Assembly: GCF_030409225.1 (NCBI RefSeq) | Contig: NZ_JAUFPK010000004.1 | Coordinates: forward strand, 449,792 to 513,791 | DNA length: 64,000 bases | Direction: 5' to 3' | From: Aquisalimonas lutea | Lineage (GTDB): Bacteria > Pseudomonadota > Gammaproteobacteria > Nitrococcales > Aquisalimonadaceae | In this document: in pieces, positions 51,517 to 61,122 of the stretch | Layout: each line of letters begins with the position of its first letter | Position numbering within the stretch: the stretch's first letter is position 1 | Notes under the pieces: model-generated | What the model was told of the DNA's origin: nothing | What the model saw: the letters and a program-made list of their open reading frames with translations, nothing else | Databases searched by the model: none | Translations under genes and position numbers: made by a program

Positions 51517-52272
51517 CTATCCCCACTGCCTCTGGTGATCCCGCAACGCCCGCTGCCTCTGCCGCCAGTCCGGGAGCATCCGGTCCATGTGGGCGTAGAA
51601 GCGGGGGCCGTGGTTGAACTCCAGCAGGTGGCAGAGCTCGTGCACCACCACGTAGTCGATGCACGCCAGCGGCGCCCGGATGAGCCACAGGTTCAGGTTC
51701 ACGCCGCCGCGGCTGGAGCAGCTGCCCCAGCGGCTGCGCATGGCGCGGATCTTCAGGCCGGGTGCCTGCCCCGGCGGCAGCCCGGTGGCGGGAAACCACC
51801 GGGCCAGGCGGTCGGCGAACAGGGCGCGGGCCTGGCGGCGGTACCACTCCCGCAACAGCCGCTCCACGGCGGCGCCATCCCCGGGCTCGCGGACATCCAG
51901 GCGCAGGGTCGCCCCCGTCCGGCGGCTGCGCGCCCGCCCGGCCCGCCGGACCGCCAGCGTCAGCGGCTCGCCCAGGAACGGGTGGACGGCGCCATCCGCG
52001 TAGACCGGCACCGGCGGCGGTTCCGGCAGCTCCTCCAGCGTGCCGCGCAGCCACCGCTCCCGGCTGCGGGCGAACGCCAGGGCCTCGGCCCGCCCCGTGC
52101 CGCGGGGCACGCGCACCTCCACGCGGCCGTCCGGGAACACGTACAGGCCCAGCGTACGGCGCCGGGTGGCGCGGACGCGCACCGGCCAGTACCGGTCCCC
52201 GAGCTCCAGCCAGGCGTCCGCCCCGGCCCCACCGGCGCGGCTATCCGAAATCGAAGCGATACAGCAGGTCAA
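51517..52272 (-). CDS. YgjP/SprT-like zinc metallopeptidase family protein
   Basis: A 251-residue protein of the YgjP (DUF45) family of predicted zinc hydrolases. The C-terminal half has the family block IRAMRSRWGSCSSRGGVNLNLWLI, then YVVVHELCHLLEFNHGPRFY, where HELCH is the HExxH metal site and the later His is the third ligand. The N-terminal half starts with strands typical of the family (TLGLYVFPDGRVEVRVPRG). The start at 52272 overlaps the end of tamB by 32 bases; a shorter start is possible, since the first 15 residues are not conserved. Substrate unknown. Confidence 0.85.
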   Translation of the reverse strand: MTCCIASISDSRAGGAGADAWLELGDRYWPVRVRATRRRTLGLYVFPDGRVEVRVPRGTGRAEALAFARSRERWLRGTLEELPEPPPVPVYADGAVHPFLGEPLTLAVRRAGRARSRRTGATLRLDVREPGDGAAVERLLREWYRRQARALFADRLARWFPATGLPPGQAPGLKIRAMRSRWGSCSSRGGVNLNLWLIRAPLACIDYVVVHELCHLLEFNHGPRFYAHMDRMLPDWRQRQRALRDHQRQWG

Positions 52273-55200
52273 CGGCGCTCTCCAGTCCGGTTACCGCCTC
52301 CAGGTACAGGTTCGATGCCAGCCGGTAGCGCAGGGTCAGGGTGCTCACCGGCGTGAACACGCCGACCCCGTAGCCCAGGTACAGGTTGGGGTTGATGTAG
52401 CCGCCGACCTCCACCCGGGTATCCTCCCCGTCGCCCGCGGTATCCAGGGTGAAATCCTCGACCCCCAGCTCGTCGGCAATGACCGTGGCGTAGCCGCCGC
52501 CCCCGGCCACCCCGAGGGCCACGGCGGCCCGGGCCATCATGGTACCGCCGCCGGGGCCGCTCTCCCCCGGGGGCCGACCCAGGATGATATACGACAGGAT
52601 GGTTTCCTCGGCCATGGCCGGTTCCGAGAACAGGCTCACCCGGGGCTCCTCCGGATTGCCCTCCAGCCGCAGCCCCGCGGTGACATCGTCGCGCTCGATG
52701 CGGCGCACCGCCTCCACATACAGCTGCGGCCGGTCCAGGGGCCCGGCGAAGATCATCTGCCCTTCACGGATCTGCAGGCGCTGGCCGTACGCCCGGTATT
52801 CGCCGTCCTCGATGCGGATCTCGCCGTTGCCCTGGGGCACCTCGGAGCCCAGCTGCTCCAGCCGGAGGTCACCCACCAGGCGTCCCGTGATGCCGTAGCC
52901 GGAGATGTTCACGTCGTCCCCGAGCACCAGGCGGATGTCCGTCTCCATGCGGATGCCCTCGGGAACGGGCGGCGCTTCCTCGTCGGGCGCCGTGCCGCCC
53001 TGCTCGCGGTCGACGATGACCACGTCATCGGACACGCGCACCGCCGACTCGGGCAGCTCCGCCAGGGTAATCTCGCCGCGGGGAATGCCCAGCCGCCCGC
53101 TCACCCGCAGCCTGCCCTCGCGGAAGTCGACATCGATGTCCGGATCCACCCGCACGTCGGCGATGGGCTCGTAGACCACCCGGAGATCGGAACCGGACAG
53201 GCGCAGGCTCGCCGTGGGCGCGCCGGACCAGTCGGCCTCCCCGGTGACCGACGCCGCTCCCTCGCCGCTGCGGAACTCGCCCTCCAGGGCAGCCGACGAG
53301 CCGTCCACGTCCAGCTGCAGCTGGATCGCCTGCAGGTCGATGCCCAGGGCGGCCGGCTCCAGGCGGCCGTCGGCCAGCTGCACGGTGCCGTGATACCGCG
53401 GCGCGGTAAGCTCGCCGGCCAGTCGCCCGGAAGCGCTGAGCGTGCCCTCCAGCGTGCGCAGCTCCGGGAAGAAGGGCGCCACCAGGCCCAGGTGCACGTC
53501 CGTGATCTCCACGCTGCCGTCCATGGGCCCGAACAGGTCGTCCCCTTCCGTCAGGGGCGCGCTGACGGTGACATCCATGCTGCCGAGCGACTCCGAGCGC
53601 AGCCGCAGCGCGGTCTCCAGCGCCTCCCCGTCCAGCCGGCCGCGGAGGCTCAGCTCCTGGTACGGCAGCGTCAGGTCCGTCTCTTCCCCGGACTCCGCAT
53701 CGGGATCGGTCAGGCGCACCCGGCCGCCGTCCACGCGGGCATCCACGGTCACCTCCGGCAGCGCCGATTCTCCCCAGCGGGCCGAGACATCCGCCGCCAG
53801 GCTGCCGTCCAGGGCCACCACGTCCGGAAGCAGCGGTGCCAGCTGGGCCAGGTCGAAGCGCTCCAGCCGCACCCGGGCATCGCCCTGTGCGCCCAGCGTC
53901 ACCGGTGCGGGGGCGCACAGGCGGCTGGTGTCGTGCTGCCAGCAATGGGGCTGGATCCGCGCCCGGGGCGCCTCGGCATCCACGTTGACCGCGGTTGCGT
54001 TGTTCAGGGTCCACTGCTGCCCGGCCAGCGTCACCGCCGCCCGCTCCATGCGGCCCTGCCAGTCCAGGCTCCCGGCAAGGCTGCCCGCCATGCGCAGGGA
54101 CACCGCGCCGCGCTCGGCGTCGGCATCCAGGGTCAGCGCATGGTCGCCGCGCCGGCCCTCCAGGGTGGCGTCCAGGCTCCGCAGGCTCTGGCCGCCGGCC
54201 TCGGCATCGCGGAGCTCCAGGCGGACCTGCCCCGCCCCGTCACCCAGGGCGGCGACCCGCCCCTGCAGCCGTGCCGTACCGATGCGCCCGAGCTCGCCCC
54301 AGGCCAGGCCGGTCGCCTCCAGGTCGGCGCTGATGTCCGGCTTGGCCAACGGCCCGGCGGCCTCTACCCGGCCCCGGAGGGTCCCCGAGGCGTCGGGCGT
54401 GATCGCGCCCAGGTCGGCGATATCGACGCGGCCGTCCAGGTCCACGGTGTCCGCACCGACCCGGCCGGCGACCGTGACGGCACTGTCGCCGGTGGTCAGC
54501 CGCACGTCTTCCAGGGTCCAGTCGCCGCCGGCGGGCCGGTCCACGCCGCCGCGCAGCGCCAGCTCATGCCCCTCCACGCTGGCGGTCACGCCGGGGACGT
54601 CCACGGACAGGGCCAGTCCCTGTTCGCGCAGGCCGCCGCTGGTACGCAGGTCGCCGGTAATCCCGCCGGGGGCCGCCGGCCAGTAGGCATCCGCGTCGAT
54701 GCCGTCCAGGCGCACGTCGGCCTGCCACTCCACTTCCGGCGCCCAGGCGGCCTGCCCGCTGGCCGCGACCGTGCCGTCCAGCACCTCGCCGCGCAGCGAC
54801 TCGACGCGGGCCCCCTGGAGGTCGCCCCGGGCCTCCAGCTGCCACCGCCCCTCGGGGATGCCCTCGCCTTCGACGGTGACGCCGAGGTCCAGTTGATAGT
54901 CGCCGAGATCGCCGGCGAGCACGAAGGTACCGTTGCGGGTCCGTACCTGCGCGCGCGTATCCAGGGGCCAGCCGATGGCGTTCCACTCGCCCCGGATGTC
55001 CAGCGGTAGCTGATCCTTACCCGGCGCCACCGAGCCCTCCAGGGACAGCGCCCCGGGACCCTGCGCGCTCACCCGGAATTCCAGGTCGCCGATGCTGTTC
55101 CATACCTGCGCCTGCAGCGCGCCGCTGCCGATCACCGGCAGCTCGCTGCCCTCGGCGTCGATTTCCAGGTCCACCGGCCAGTCGTCGCGCATGGACAGCC

Positions 55201-56071
55201 GGCCGTCGGCCTTCAGCCGGCCCCGGGGGTGGACCACCTCCAGCTGGTCCAGCCGGACCTCGTGGCCGCGCAGTGCGCCCACCGCGCTGAAGCGGCTGAT
55301 GCGCAGCAGCTCGTCGCCCTGCATGACGCGCAGGTCGTGGAGGCGCAGGTCATGGAGAATGATGTCCAGGGGCAGCTGGACGGCCGGCAGCTCCAGGGCC
55401 TGCCATCCCGTTTCCAGGAAACCCGGCCCGGATGCGGCCGCCTCCCCGGGTCGCGCGGGCGCCGCCTCCGCCAGCTCCAGCAGGATGGTCTCCCAGTTGA
55501 ACTTGTCCAGGGTCAGGCGGCCGTCGCTGAAATCGCCGCCCAGTCGCAGATCCGCCCACTGCACGCGATGCCCGTCCACGCGGACATCCGCCTGCTGGAT
55601 GCGCACATCGGGAAAGGACAGCGCCACGGGCAGGCTCACCCGCTCATCCCCGGTCCCGCCCGCGTCCTCCGCCCCGCTCGTCTCCTCCCCCGCCAGGCGC
55701 TGCGTATCCACGCTCACCGCCAGCTGCTCCACGTGCGCGAGGCCCACGCAGACCTGCCGCTGCAGCAGGCAGAGGTGATTCCACTGCAGCTCGGCGCGCC
55801 CGGCGGCCACGTCGATGCCGTCGCCGCGCCAGCGCAGGCGGCGCACCTCCAGGCCGTTCCAGAGGCTGCCGCCGACGACCTTGACGGTCAGCCGCTGCTC
55901 CTCGTCCATGGCCCGCTCGGCCAGCCACTGGGCGCCGCTGGTGGTGAGCAGCAGCCACAGGACCACGGCCGCAACGGTCACCAGGAGGATGTAGACCAGC
56001 CGCGAGAGACCCCGCAGCAGCTGCGCCATCCAGCGCACCGGCCGTCGCAGCCACCGCCGCAGAGCGTTCAT
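52241..56071 (-). CDS. tamB: Translocation and assembly module protein TamB
   Basis: Large AsmA-like protein (1,276 residues) anchored in the inner membrane by one N-terminal helix (about 24-44) and spanning the periplasm to TamA; it helps outer-membrane protein insertion or bulk lipid transport. The body is a series of beta-strand repeats typical of the RDD/AsmA groove, and the C-terminal DUF490 domain ends with GVGVFTPVSTLTLRYRLASNLYLEAVTGLE and a final aromatic DLLYRFDFG like a TamA-binding beta signal. It overlaps tamA by four bases. Normal length for the family. Confidence 0.93.
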   Translation of the reverse strand: MNALRRWLRRPVRWMAQLLRGLSRLVYILLVTVAAVVLWLLLTTSGAQWLAERAMDEEQRLTVKVVGGSLWNGLEVRRLRWRGDGIDVAAGRAELQWNHLCLLQRQVCVGLAHVEQLAVSVDTQRLAGEETSGAEDAGGTGDERVSLPVALSFPDVRIQQADVRVDGHRVQWADLRLGGDFSDGRLTLDKFNWETILLELAEAAPARPGEAAASGPGFLETGWQALELPAVQLPLDIILHDLRLHDLRVMQGDELLRISRFSAVGALRGHEVRLDQLEVVHPRGRLKADGRLSMRDDWPVDLEIDAEGSELPVIGSGALQAQVWNSIGDLEFRVSAQGPGALSLEGSVAPGKDQLPLDIRGEWNAIGWPLDTRAQVRTRNGTFVLAGDLGDYQLDLGVTVEGEGIPEGRWQLEARGDLQGARVESLRGEVLDGTVAASGQAAWAPEVEWQADVRLDGIDADAYWPAAPGGITGDLRTSGGLREQGLALSVDVPGVTASVEGHELALRGGVDRPAGGDWTLEDVRLTTGDSAVTVAGRVGADTVDLDGRVDIADLGAITPDASGTLRGRVEAAGPLAKPDISADLEATGLAWGELGRIGTARLQGRVAALGDGAGQVRLELRDAEAGGQSLRSLDATLEGRRGDHALTLDADAERGAVSLRMAGSLAGSLDWQGRMERAAVTLAGQQWTLNNATAVNVDAEAPRARIQPHCWQHDTSRLCAPAPVTLGAQGDARVRLERFDLAQLAPLLPDVVALDGSLAADVSARWGESALPEVTVDARVDGGRVRLTDPDAESGEETDLTLPYQELSLRGRLDGEALETALRLRSESLGSMDVTVSAPLTEGDDLFGPMDGSVEITDVHLGLVAPFFPELRTLEGTLSASGRLAGELTAPRYHGTVQLADGRLEPAALGIDLQAIQLQLDVDGSSAALEGEFRSGEGAASVTGEADWSGAPTASLRLSGSDLRVVYEPIADVRVDPDIDVDFREGRLRVSGRLGIPRGEITLAELPESAVRVSDDVVIVDREQGGTAPDEEAPPVPEGIRMETDIRLVLGDDVNISGYGITGRLVGDLRLEQLGSEVPQGNGEIRIEDGEYRAYGQRLQIREGQMIFAGPLDRPQLYVEAVRRIERDDVTAGLRLEGNPEEPRVSLFSEPAMAEETILSYIILGRPPGESGPGGGTMMARAAVALGVAGGGGYATVIADELGVEDFTLDTAGDGEDTRVEVGGYINPNLYLGYGVGVFTPVSTLTLRYRLASNLYLEAVTGLESAVDLLYRFDFG

Positions 56072-57819
56072 AACTCCGGTCCCATGGAGAAGTGGATGCG
56101 AAACGGCGTGTCCGGCTCGCTGATCCCCCAGGCGAAATCCAGCCGGATCGGGCCCACCGGGGATGCCCAGCGCACGCCGAAACCGGCGCCTTCCCGGTAC
56201 TCCGAATCCGGATCGGTGAAGGCGTCCCCTACATCATAGAAGGCGGCCGCGGTCCAGTTGTCCAGGAAGCGGTAACCGTATTCCACGCTGCCCACCAGCA
56301 GATAGCGGCCGCCGAGGAGCTCGCCGTCCTCGTTCTCCGGCGCAATGGACTGGTAGCGATACCCGCGGATGCTCTGGTCGCCGCCGGTGAAGAAGCGCAT
56401 GGACGGCGGCGTGCGGCTGAAGCTCTCGGAGATCACGGCGCCGCCGTCGATGCGGGCCAGCACCCGGTGCCGGCCGTAGGTGCGCAGCCACTTGGTTCCC
56501 AGGCGCACGCGGGCGAGCTGGATGTCCGAGCCCAGCTCCGGGTGCGTCGCCTCCACGGACAGGAACTGGCGGTCGCCCCAGTGGGGATCCATGCCGCCCC
56601 GGCTGCGCGTGCGCGTGAGGCTCATGCCCGGCAGGGTCAAGGTGCTGTCGCCGGCCTGCCCCGCCTGGACGTAGCGCTCCCGCTCCCAGCGCAGGAACAG
56701 CGTCTGCGTCCAGCCCTTGGTGAACCGCCGCTGGCGCTGGATGGCGGCGGTGAGCTTCTCCGTTTCCGTATCCTCGATATCCTCGCTCTGCCAGCCGCCC
56801 TGGAACTGGAGCTCGTGCTCCAGGGGCGGCGTCAGCGGGATGGCGTAGGTGCCGCTCACCGACTGGCGCACGCCCGACGCCTCCACCTCGGAATCGAAGT
56901 GGTGGCCGTCCTCGTTCACCCAGGGCTTGCTCCAGTTGAGGCGCACGCGCGGGCCCACGTCGGTGGCGTAGCCCACGCCGATACCGGCCCGGTTGCGCGG
57001 GCTCATGCTGACGTCGGCCTGCACCGGCACCCGCTCGCCCTCGGCGTCCTCCCGGCGCGCGCGCACGCGCACGTCACGGAAATAGTCGCTGTCGAGCAGA
57101 TTCCGGTTGAGTTCCGCGATCCTGTCGGCGTGGTACGGGTCTCCCGGCTCGAACGGCACCAGCCGCCGGAGCAGGTCGCCGGAGAGGCTGCGGTCGGTAT
57201 AGTCCACCTCGCCGAGCCGGTAGCGCGGCCCGGAGTCGTAGTGCAGCACGATCTCGGCTTCCCGTGCGCCGAGGTTGACGTTGATCCGCGCCGTCTCGAA
57301 AGCGCCGTCGAAATAGCCCCGCGTCAGGGCCTGGTTCTGGATCGCCCGCTTGGTGGACTCGTAGCGCCCGTGATGCAGCCGGTCGCCCTCGGCCAGCGGC
57401 ATGCGCTGGCGCAACTCCGTGAACGCCCCGTCGTCGGCGGCATCCCCGCTGAAGCGCACGTCGACCCGGGTGACAATGACCGGCGGCCCCGGCTCCACGT
57501 CGATGATGATGGTGCGGTCCTCGCCGTCGCGGCGCGTCTCGACGTCCACCTCGGCGTGATAGTGGCCCAGGGCCTGCAGGGCTTCCTGCACGCGCCGGTT
57601 GACCCCGCCGGCGAAACGCCGCACCGCCAGGGAATCACTGCTGCCCGGCTTCCCCACGTGGTTGCGTATGTTGTCGCGCAGATCCCCTTCCACGCCCCGG
57701 ATCTCCACGGTCACCGCCGCCATGGCCGGCCCCGCGACCAGCAGCAGGACCATGGTGCAGACCAGGCGCCGGTAGACGGCCCCGAAGGGAATCCCACGGT
57801 CCATGCGCTGCCGTGCCAT
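56068..57819 (-). CDS. tamA: Outer-membrane assembly protein TamA
   Basis: Omp85-family barrel of 583 residues paired with TamB. After a signal peptide (cleavage near AMA-AVTVEIRG) come three POTRA domains (about 30-260) and a 16-strand barrel with RIDGGAVISESFSRTPPSMRFFTGGDQSIRGYRYQS, which includes the lid-lock RGY motif, and a C-terminal strand ending FRIHFSMGPEL. The frame opens at a GTG at 57840; the ATG at 57817-57819 is chosen for GAAGGG upstream. The 4-base overlap with tamB couples the pair; srkA lies directly upstream. Confidence 0.92.
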   Translation of the reverse strand: MARQRMDRGIPFGAVYRRLVCTMVLLLVAGPAMAAVTVEIRGVEGDLRDNIRNHVGKPGSSDSLAVRRFAGGVNRRVQEALQALGHYHAEVDVETRRDGEDRTIIIDVEPGPPVIVTRVDVRFSGDAADDGAFTELRQRMPLAEGDRLHHGRYESTKRAIQNQALTRGYFDGAFETARINVNLGAREAEIVLHYDSGPRYRLGEVDYTDRSLSGDLLRRLVPFEPGDPYHADRIAELNRNLLDSDYFRDVRVRARREDAEGERVPVQADVSMSPRNRAGIGVGYATDVGPRVRLNWSKPWVNEDGHHFDSEVEASGVRQSVSGTYAIPLTPPLEHELQFQGGWQSEDIEDTETEKLTAAIQRQRRFTKGWTQTLFLRWERERYVQAGQAGDSTLTLPGMSLTRTRSRGGMDPHWGDRQFLSVEATHPELGSDIQLARVRLGTKWLRTYGRHRVLARIDGGAVISESFSRTPPSMRFFTGGDQSIRGYRYQSIAPENEDGELLGGRYLLVGSVEYGYRFLDNWTAAAFYDVGDAFTDPDSEYREGAGFGVRWASPVGPIRLDFAWGISEPDTPFRIHFSMGPEL

Positions 57820-57836
57820 ACCGGCCCTTCGTCGGT

Positions 57837-58835
57837 TCACAGCTGCAGGGGCGGTTCATCGAGCAGAGCAGCCTGCTCGCGCAGTGTCAGGATCTGCTCT
57901 TCCCAGTAGCGCTCGGTACCGAACCAGGGGAAGGCCCTGGGGAATGCCGGATCATTCCACCGCAGGGCGAGCCAGTAGGAAAAGCGCAGCATGCGCAGGG
58001 TGCGCAGGGCCTCCACGAGATGCAGCTCGCGCGGGTCGAAGGAGGCGAAGTCCTCGTAGCCTTCCAGGATCTGGTCCAGCTGGAAGGTCATTTCCGCGCG
58101 GTCGCCGGACAGCAGCATCCAGATATCCTGGATCGCGGGCCCGTTCAGGGCGTCGTCCAGATCGACGAAGTGCGGCCCGTCGTCGGTCCAGAGGATGTTG
58201 CCGGGATGGCAGTCGCCGTGGACGCGTACCGGCGCATACGCCCCGGCGCGCTCGAACGCCGCCTCGACCCGCTCCAGGACATCGGCGGCGATGCTGGCGT
58301 ACGACGCCTCGAGGCCCCCGGGGATCAATCCCTGCTCGCGGATATAGCGCACGGGCCGGTGCCCGAAGTCCTCCACGGTCAGCGTCGGCCGGGCGGAGAA
58401 CGGGCGCATGCCGCCGACCAGGTGCAGCCGGCCGAGAAACCGGCCGAGCCACAGCCGCGCCTGCTCGCTCTCCAGCTCCGGCAGCCGCCCGCCCTGGCGC
58501 GGGAACAGCGCGAAGCGGTAGCCGGCGTAGCGATGGAGAGTCGTGCCGTGGAACGTCTCCGGGGCCACCACCGGAAGATCGCGCTCGCGGAGCTCCAGCG
58601 TGAACGCGTGCTCCTCCAGGATGGCCTCGTCGCTCCACCGGCCCGGGCGGTAGAACTTGCCCACCATGGGCGTGCGCCCCTCCAGGCCGACCTGGTAGAC
58701 GCGATTCTCGTAGCTGTTCAGCGGCAGCAGGTAGCCGTCACACTCCAGGCCGAGCGACTCCACGGCATCCAGCACCGTGCCGGGACCGAGGTCATCGTAG
58801 GGTGTCTCAAGTGCAGGCTGCTCCATGGTTGTCAT
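57837..58835 (-). CDS. srkA: Stress response kinase SrkA (YihE/RdoA)
   Basis: Ser/Thr kinase of the aminoglycoside phosphotransferase fold, 332 residues (E. coli SrkA 328), which protects cells from stress-induced death via MazEF. Features: NSYENRVYQVG and VGKFYRPGRWS at the ATP site, FPRQGGRLPE, catalytic loop VRVHGDCHPGNILW (about 205-218) and FVDLDDALNGPAIQDIWMLL with the metal-binding Asp. Cytoplasmic. It ends near the tamA start, so they may share a transcript. Confidence 0.93.
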   Translation of the reverse strand: MTTMEQPALETPYDDLGPGTVLDAVESLGLECDGYLLPLNSYENRVYQVGLEGRTPMVGKFYRPGRWSDEAILEEHAFTLELRERDLPVVAPETFHGTTLHRYAGYRFALFPRQGGRLPELESEQARLWLGRFLGRLHLVGGMRPFSARPTLTVEDFGHRPVRYIREQGLIPGGLEASYASIAADVLERVEAAFERAGAYAPVRVHGDCHPGNILWTDDGPHFVDLDDALNGPAIQDIWMLLSGDRAEMTFQLDQILEGYEDFASFDPRELHLVEALRTLRMLRFSYWLALRWNDPAFPRAFPWFGTERYWEEQILTLREQAALLDEPPLQL

Positions 58836-58966
58836 CCCGACCCTTCACCGGGGGTACCGGCGGGGCGTTGTCGTGCGTGATCGTAGCGCCGTCAGCCGCC
58901 GGCATTCGCCGGGGCCGCTCTTCCATGAGACAGGTACGCGGCCCCGGAGTGCCGAAGGACGCCGGA

Positions 58967-60010
58967 TCACCCGGCGGCATCATCCTGCAGCCGGTCCGCC
59001 AGCTCGCGCGCGCGCCGCCACGCGTCGGTGCCCTGCAGGGCCTGGAGGTCGGCGGCCGGGATCCTGGCCGGGCGCAGACGATCGACCCGGCGATGGCTGG
59101 CATCCGGCACCTCGGCGCCGAGCGCATCGAGGACCGGGGCCACCGCGTCCAGCTCGTTGCACAGCAGGATCAGGTCGCAGCCCGCGTGGGCCGCGGATTC
59201 CGCCCGCGCGGGATAGCCGCCGATGCTGGCCGCGCCCTCCATGCCCAGGTCGTCGCCCACCACGACGCCCCGGAAATCCAGCTCCTCGCGCAGGATCCGG
59301 TGAATCCACGTGCCGGAGAAGCTCGCCGGCTGATTGTCCACGTGGGAGTAGACCACGTGGGCGGTCATGACCGCGGGCAGGACACCCTCGCCGATGAGGC
59401 GCTCGAACGGCACCATGTCCTCGCCGCGGAGCGCCAGAATGGGACGGTCATCCACCGGCAGCTCCAGGTGCGAGTCCGCACCGACGCCGCCGTGCCCCGG
59501 GAAGTGCTTGCCGCAGGGGGCCATGCCGGCGGCGAGCATGCCGCGCGCCCAGCCCCCGGCCAGGGCCGCGACCGTATCCGGGTCGTGGTGGAACGCCCGG
59601 TCCCCGATCACCGAGCTGACCCCGCGATCCAGGTCCAGCACCGGCGCGAAGCTCCAGTCGACTCCGGCGGTGAGCAACTCCGCCGCCATCAGCCAGCCCA
59701 GCCGCTCCGCGCCGGCCACGGCGTCATCACCGCTGCGGTCGTACCAGCTCCCCAGGGCCCGCATCGGCGGCAGCGCGGTCCCCGGCGCGGTGATGCGCTG
59801 TACCCGGCCGCCCTCCTGGTCCACGGCCACCAGCGGCGGCTCCGCGCCCTGGCGATGGATGTCGGCCGTCAGGGCGCACAGCTGCTCGCGGTCGCCGATG
59901 TTACGGTCGAACAGGATCGTGCCCGCAACCCGCGGATGCTGGAGCCACTCCCGCTCCTCCGGTGTCAGCTCCGTGCCCTGCAGCCCCACCAGCAGTTTCC
60001 CCGGGGTCAT
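58967..60010 (-). CDS. nagZ: Beta-N-acetylhexosaminidase NagZ
   Basis: Cytoplasmic family-3 glycosidase that removes GlcNAc from anhydromuropeptides in peptidoglycan recycling, thereby also making AmpC inducers. The 347 residues carry DQEGGRVQRI (about 67-76), APVLDLDRG, the catalytic His loop KHFPGHGGVGADSHLELP (about 167-184) and the nucleophile Asp in VVGDDLGMEGA. The ATG at 60008-60010 (GGAGG upstream) is chosen over the longer frame and overlaps the L,D-transpeptidase stop by four bases. Confidence 0.94.
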   Translation of the reverse strand: MTPGKLLVGLQGTELTPEEREWLQHPRVAGTILFDRNIGDREQLCALTADIHRQGAEPPLVAVDQEGGRVQRITAPGTALPPMRALGSWYDRSGDDAVAGAERLGWLMAAELLTAGVDWSFAPVLDLDRGVSSVIGDRAFHHDPDTVAALAGGWARGMLAAGMAPCGKHFPGHGGVGADSHLELPVDDRPILALRGEDMVPFERLIGEGVLPAVMTAHVVYSHVDNQPASFSGTWIHRILREELDFRGVVVGDDLGMEGAASIGGYPARAESAAHAGCDLILLCNELDAVAPVLDALGAEVPDASHRRVDRLRPARIPAADLQALQGTDAWRRARELADRLQDDAAG

Positions 60011-60555
60011 CGCTGCCTCCGACACGAGAGATCGCCGCCGCGCGGCGCCGCCGGCGCTTCGGCGGCATCGCCCAGCCACACCGGCGTTCCCGCCGGGGCC
60101 CGGTGGAACAGGTCCAGTACATCGGCATTACGCATACGTATGCATCCTCGCGAACCGGGCTGCCCCAGCGCCACTGTCTCGGGGCAGCCGTGGAAATAGA
60201 TATAGCGCCGCATGGTGTCCACGGCGCCGAAGCGATTGCGCCCGGGCTCACGGCCGCACAGCCAGAGGATGCGCGTGAGAATCCAGTCGCGGCCGGGCTG
60301 CTGCTCCATCAGCGCCGGCGACCAGACCTCGCCGGTCCAGCGCCGGCCGCGGAACACCGCACCCTCGGGGGCGCCGGCGCCGATGCGGGCGCGGATGACG
60401 TGCCAGCCGCGGGGGGTACAGAACGAGCCGTCCCGTTCCCCGGGGCCATTCGCCGCCGTGGAGACCGGATAGCGGACGGTGTGATCGCCGGCCACGAGCT
60501 CGGCCTCCTGGCGGTCCAGGAACACCCGGATCCAGCTCGGCCGCTCGCCGCTCAC
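60007..60555 (-). CDS. L,D-transpeptidase (YkuD domain)
   Basis: A 182-residue protein that is almost only the YkuD catalytic domain: beta-rich start (WIRVFLDRQEAELV), GSFCTPRGWHVI, and the active site YIYFHGCPETVALGQPGSRGC followed by IRMRNADV, with catalytic His and Cys in HG...SRGC. It crosslinks or modifies peptidoglycan in relatives. No signal peptide or lipobox is visible, odd for a periplasmic enzyme. GTG at 60555 is chosen (GGGAG upstream, 4-base overlap with the CYTH stop); a GTG six bases earlier is possible. It overlaps nagZ by four bases. Confidence 0.85.
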   Translation of the reverse strand: MSGERPSWIRVFLDRQEAELVAGDHTVRYPVSTAANGPGERDGSFCTPRGWHVIRARIGAGAPEGAVFRGRRWTGEVWSPALMEQQPGRDWILTRILWLCGREPGRNRFGAVDTMRRYIYFHGCPETVALGQPGSRGCIRMRNADVLDLFHRAPAGTPVWLGDAAEAPAAPRGGDLSCRRQR

Positions 60556-61022
60556 GACCACTCCCGGTAGGGATGCTGGGCGAGCCGGACGTTGTAGTAG
60601 CGCGGGTCATCGGACACCTCCGCGCCCAGCCAGCCCGGGGACTGGAACGGCTCGTCGGCGTCACTGAGCTCCAGCTCCGCCACCACGAGGCCGGCATTGT
60701 CCCCGAAGAACTCGTCGATCTCCCAGAGGTGCCCGGCGTAGCGCACGTAATGGCGGGTCTTCTCGATGAGCGGTCCCTGGCACAGGCCGGCCAGCATCTC
60801 CTCGGCGTCGTCGAGGGGAATCTCGTACTCGTACTCCTGGCGCGAGATCCCCAGGGTCGCGCTCTTGATATTGAGCCAGGCCCGGTCGTCGCTGACCCGG
60901 ACCCGGATCGAGGCGCGTTCCGTGCCGCCGAAATACCCCTGGCGCACCACCATGGACCGGTCCACGTCCGCCCGCCAGGCGTCGCCGTTGACCAGGAACT
61001 TGCGCTCGATCTCCGCCGCCAC
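60552..61022 (-). CDS. CYTH-domain triphosphate tunnel protein
   Basis: A 156-residue single CYTH domain, an eight-stranded tunnel that binds triphosphates. The N-terminal EIERKFLV is the ExExK metal/phosphate motif; RIRVRVSDDRAWLNIKS, RQEYEYEIP and WEIDEFFGDNAGLVVAELEL supply the other basic and acidic tunnel residues. Relatives are inorganic triphosphatases or class IV adenylate cyclases. The start is GTG at 61020-61022 with AAGGGGG upstream; the longer frame does not match the family. First gene of the CYTH-Ldt-nagZ operon. Confidence 0.9.
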   Translation of the reverse strand: MAAEIERKFLVNGDAWRADVDRSMVVRQGYFGGTERASIRVRVSDDRAWLNIKSATLGISRQEYEYEIPLDDAEEMLAGLCQGPLIEKTRHYVRYAGHLWEIDEFFGDNAGLVVAELELSDADEPFQSPGWLGAEVSDDPRYYNVRLAQHPYREWS

Positions 61023-61122
61023 GAATCCCCCTTGTCGCCATGGTGGCACCACCCGGCGGCGCCACGGAAACACCCATGGTAACGTATCCCCCGTCACGCG
61101 GAAGCCGACGGACACGTTCACC

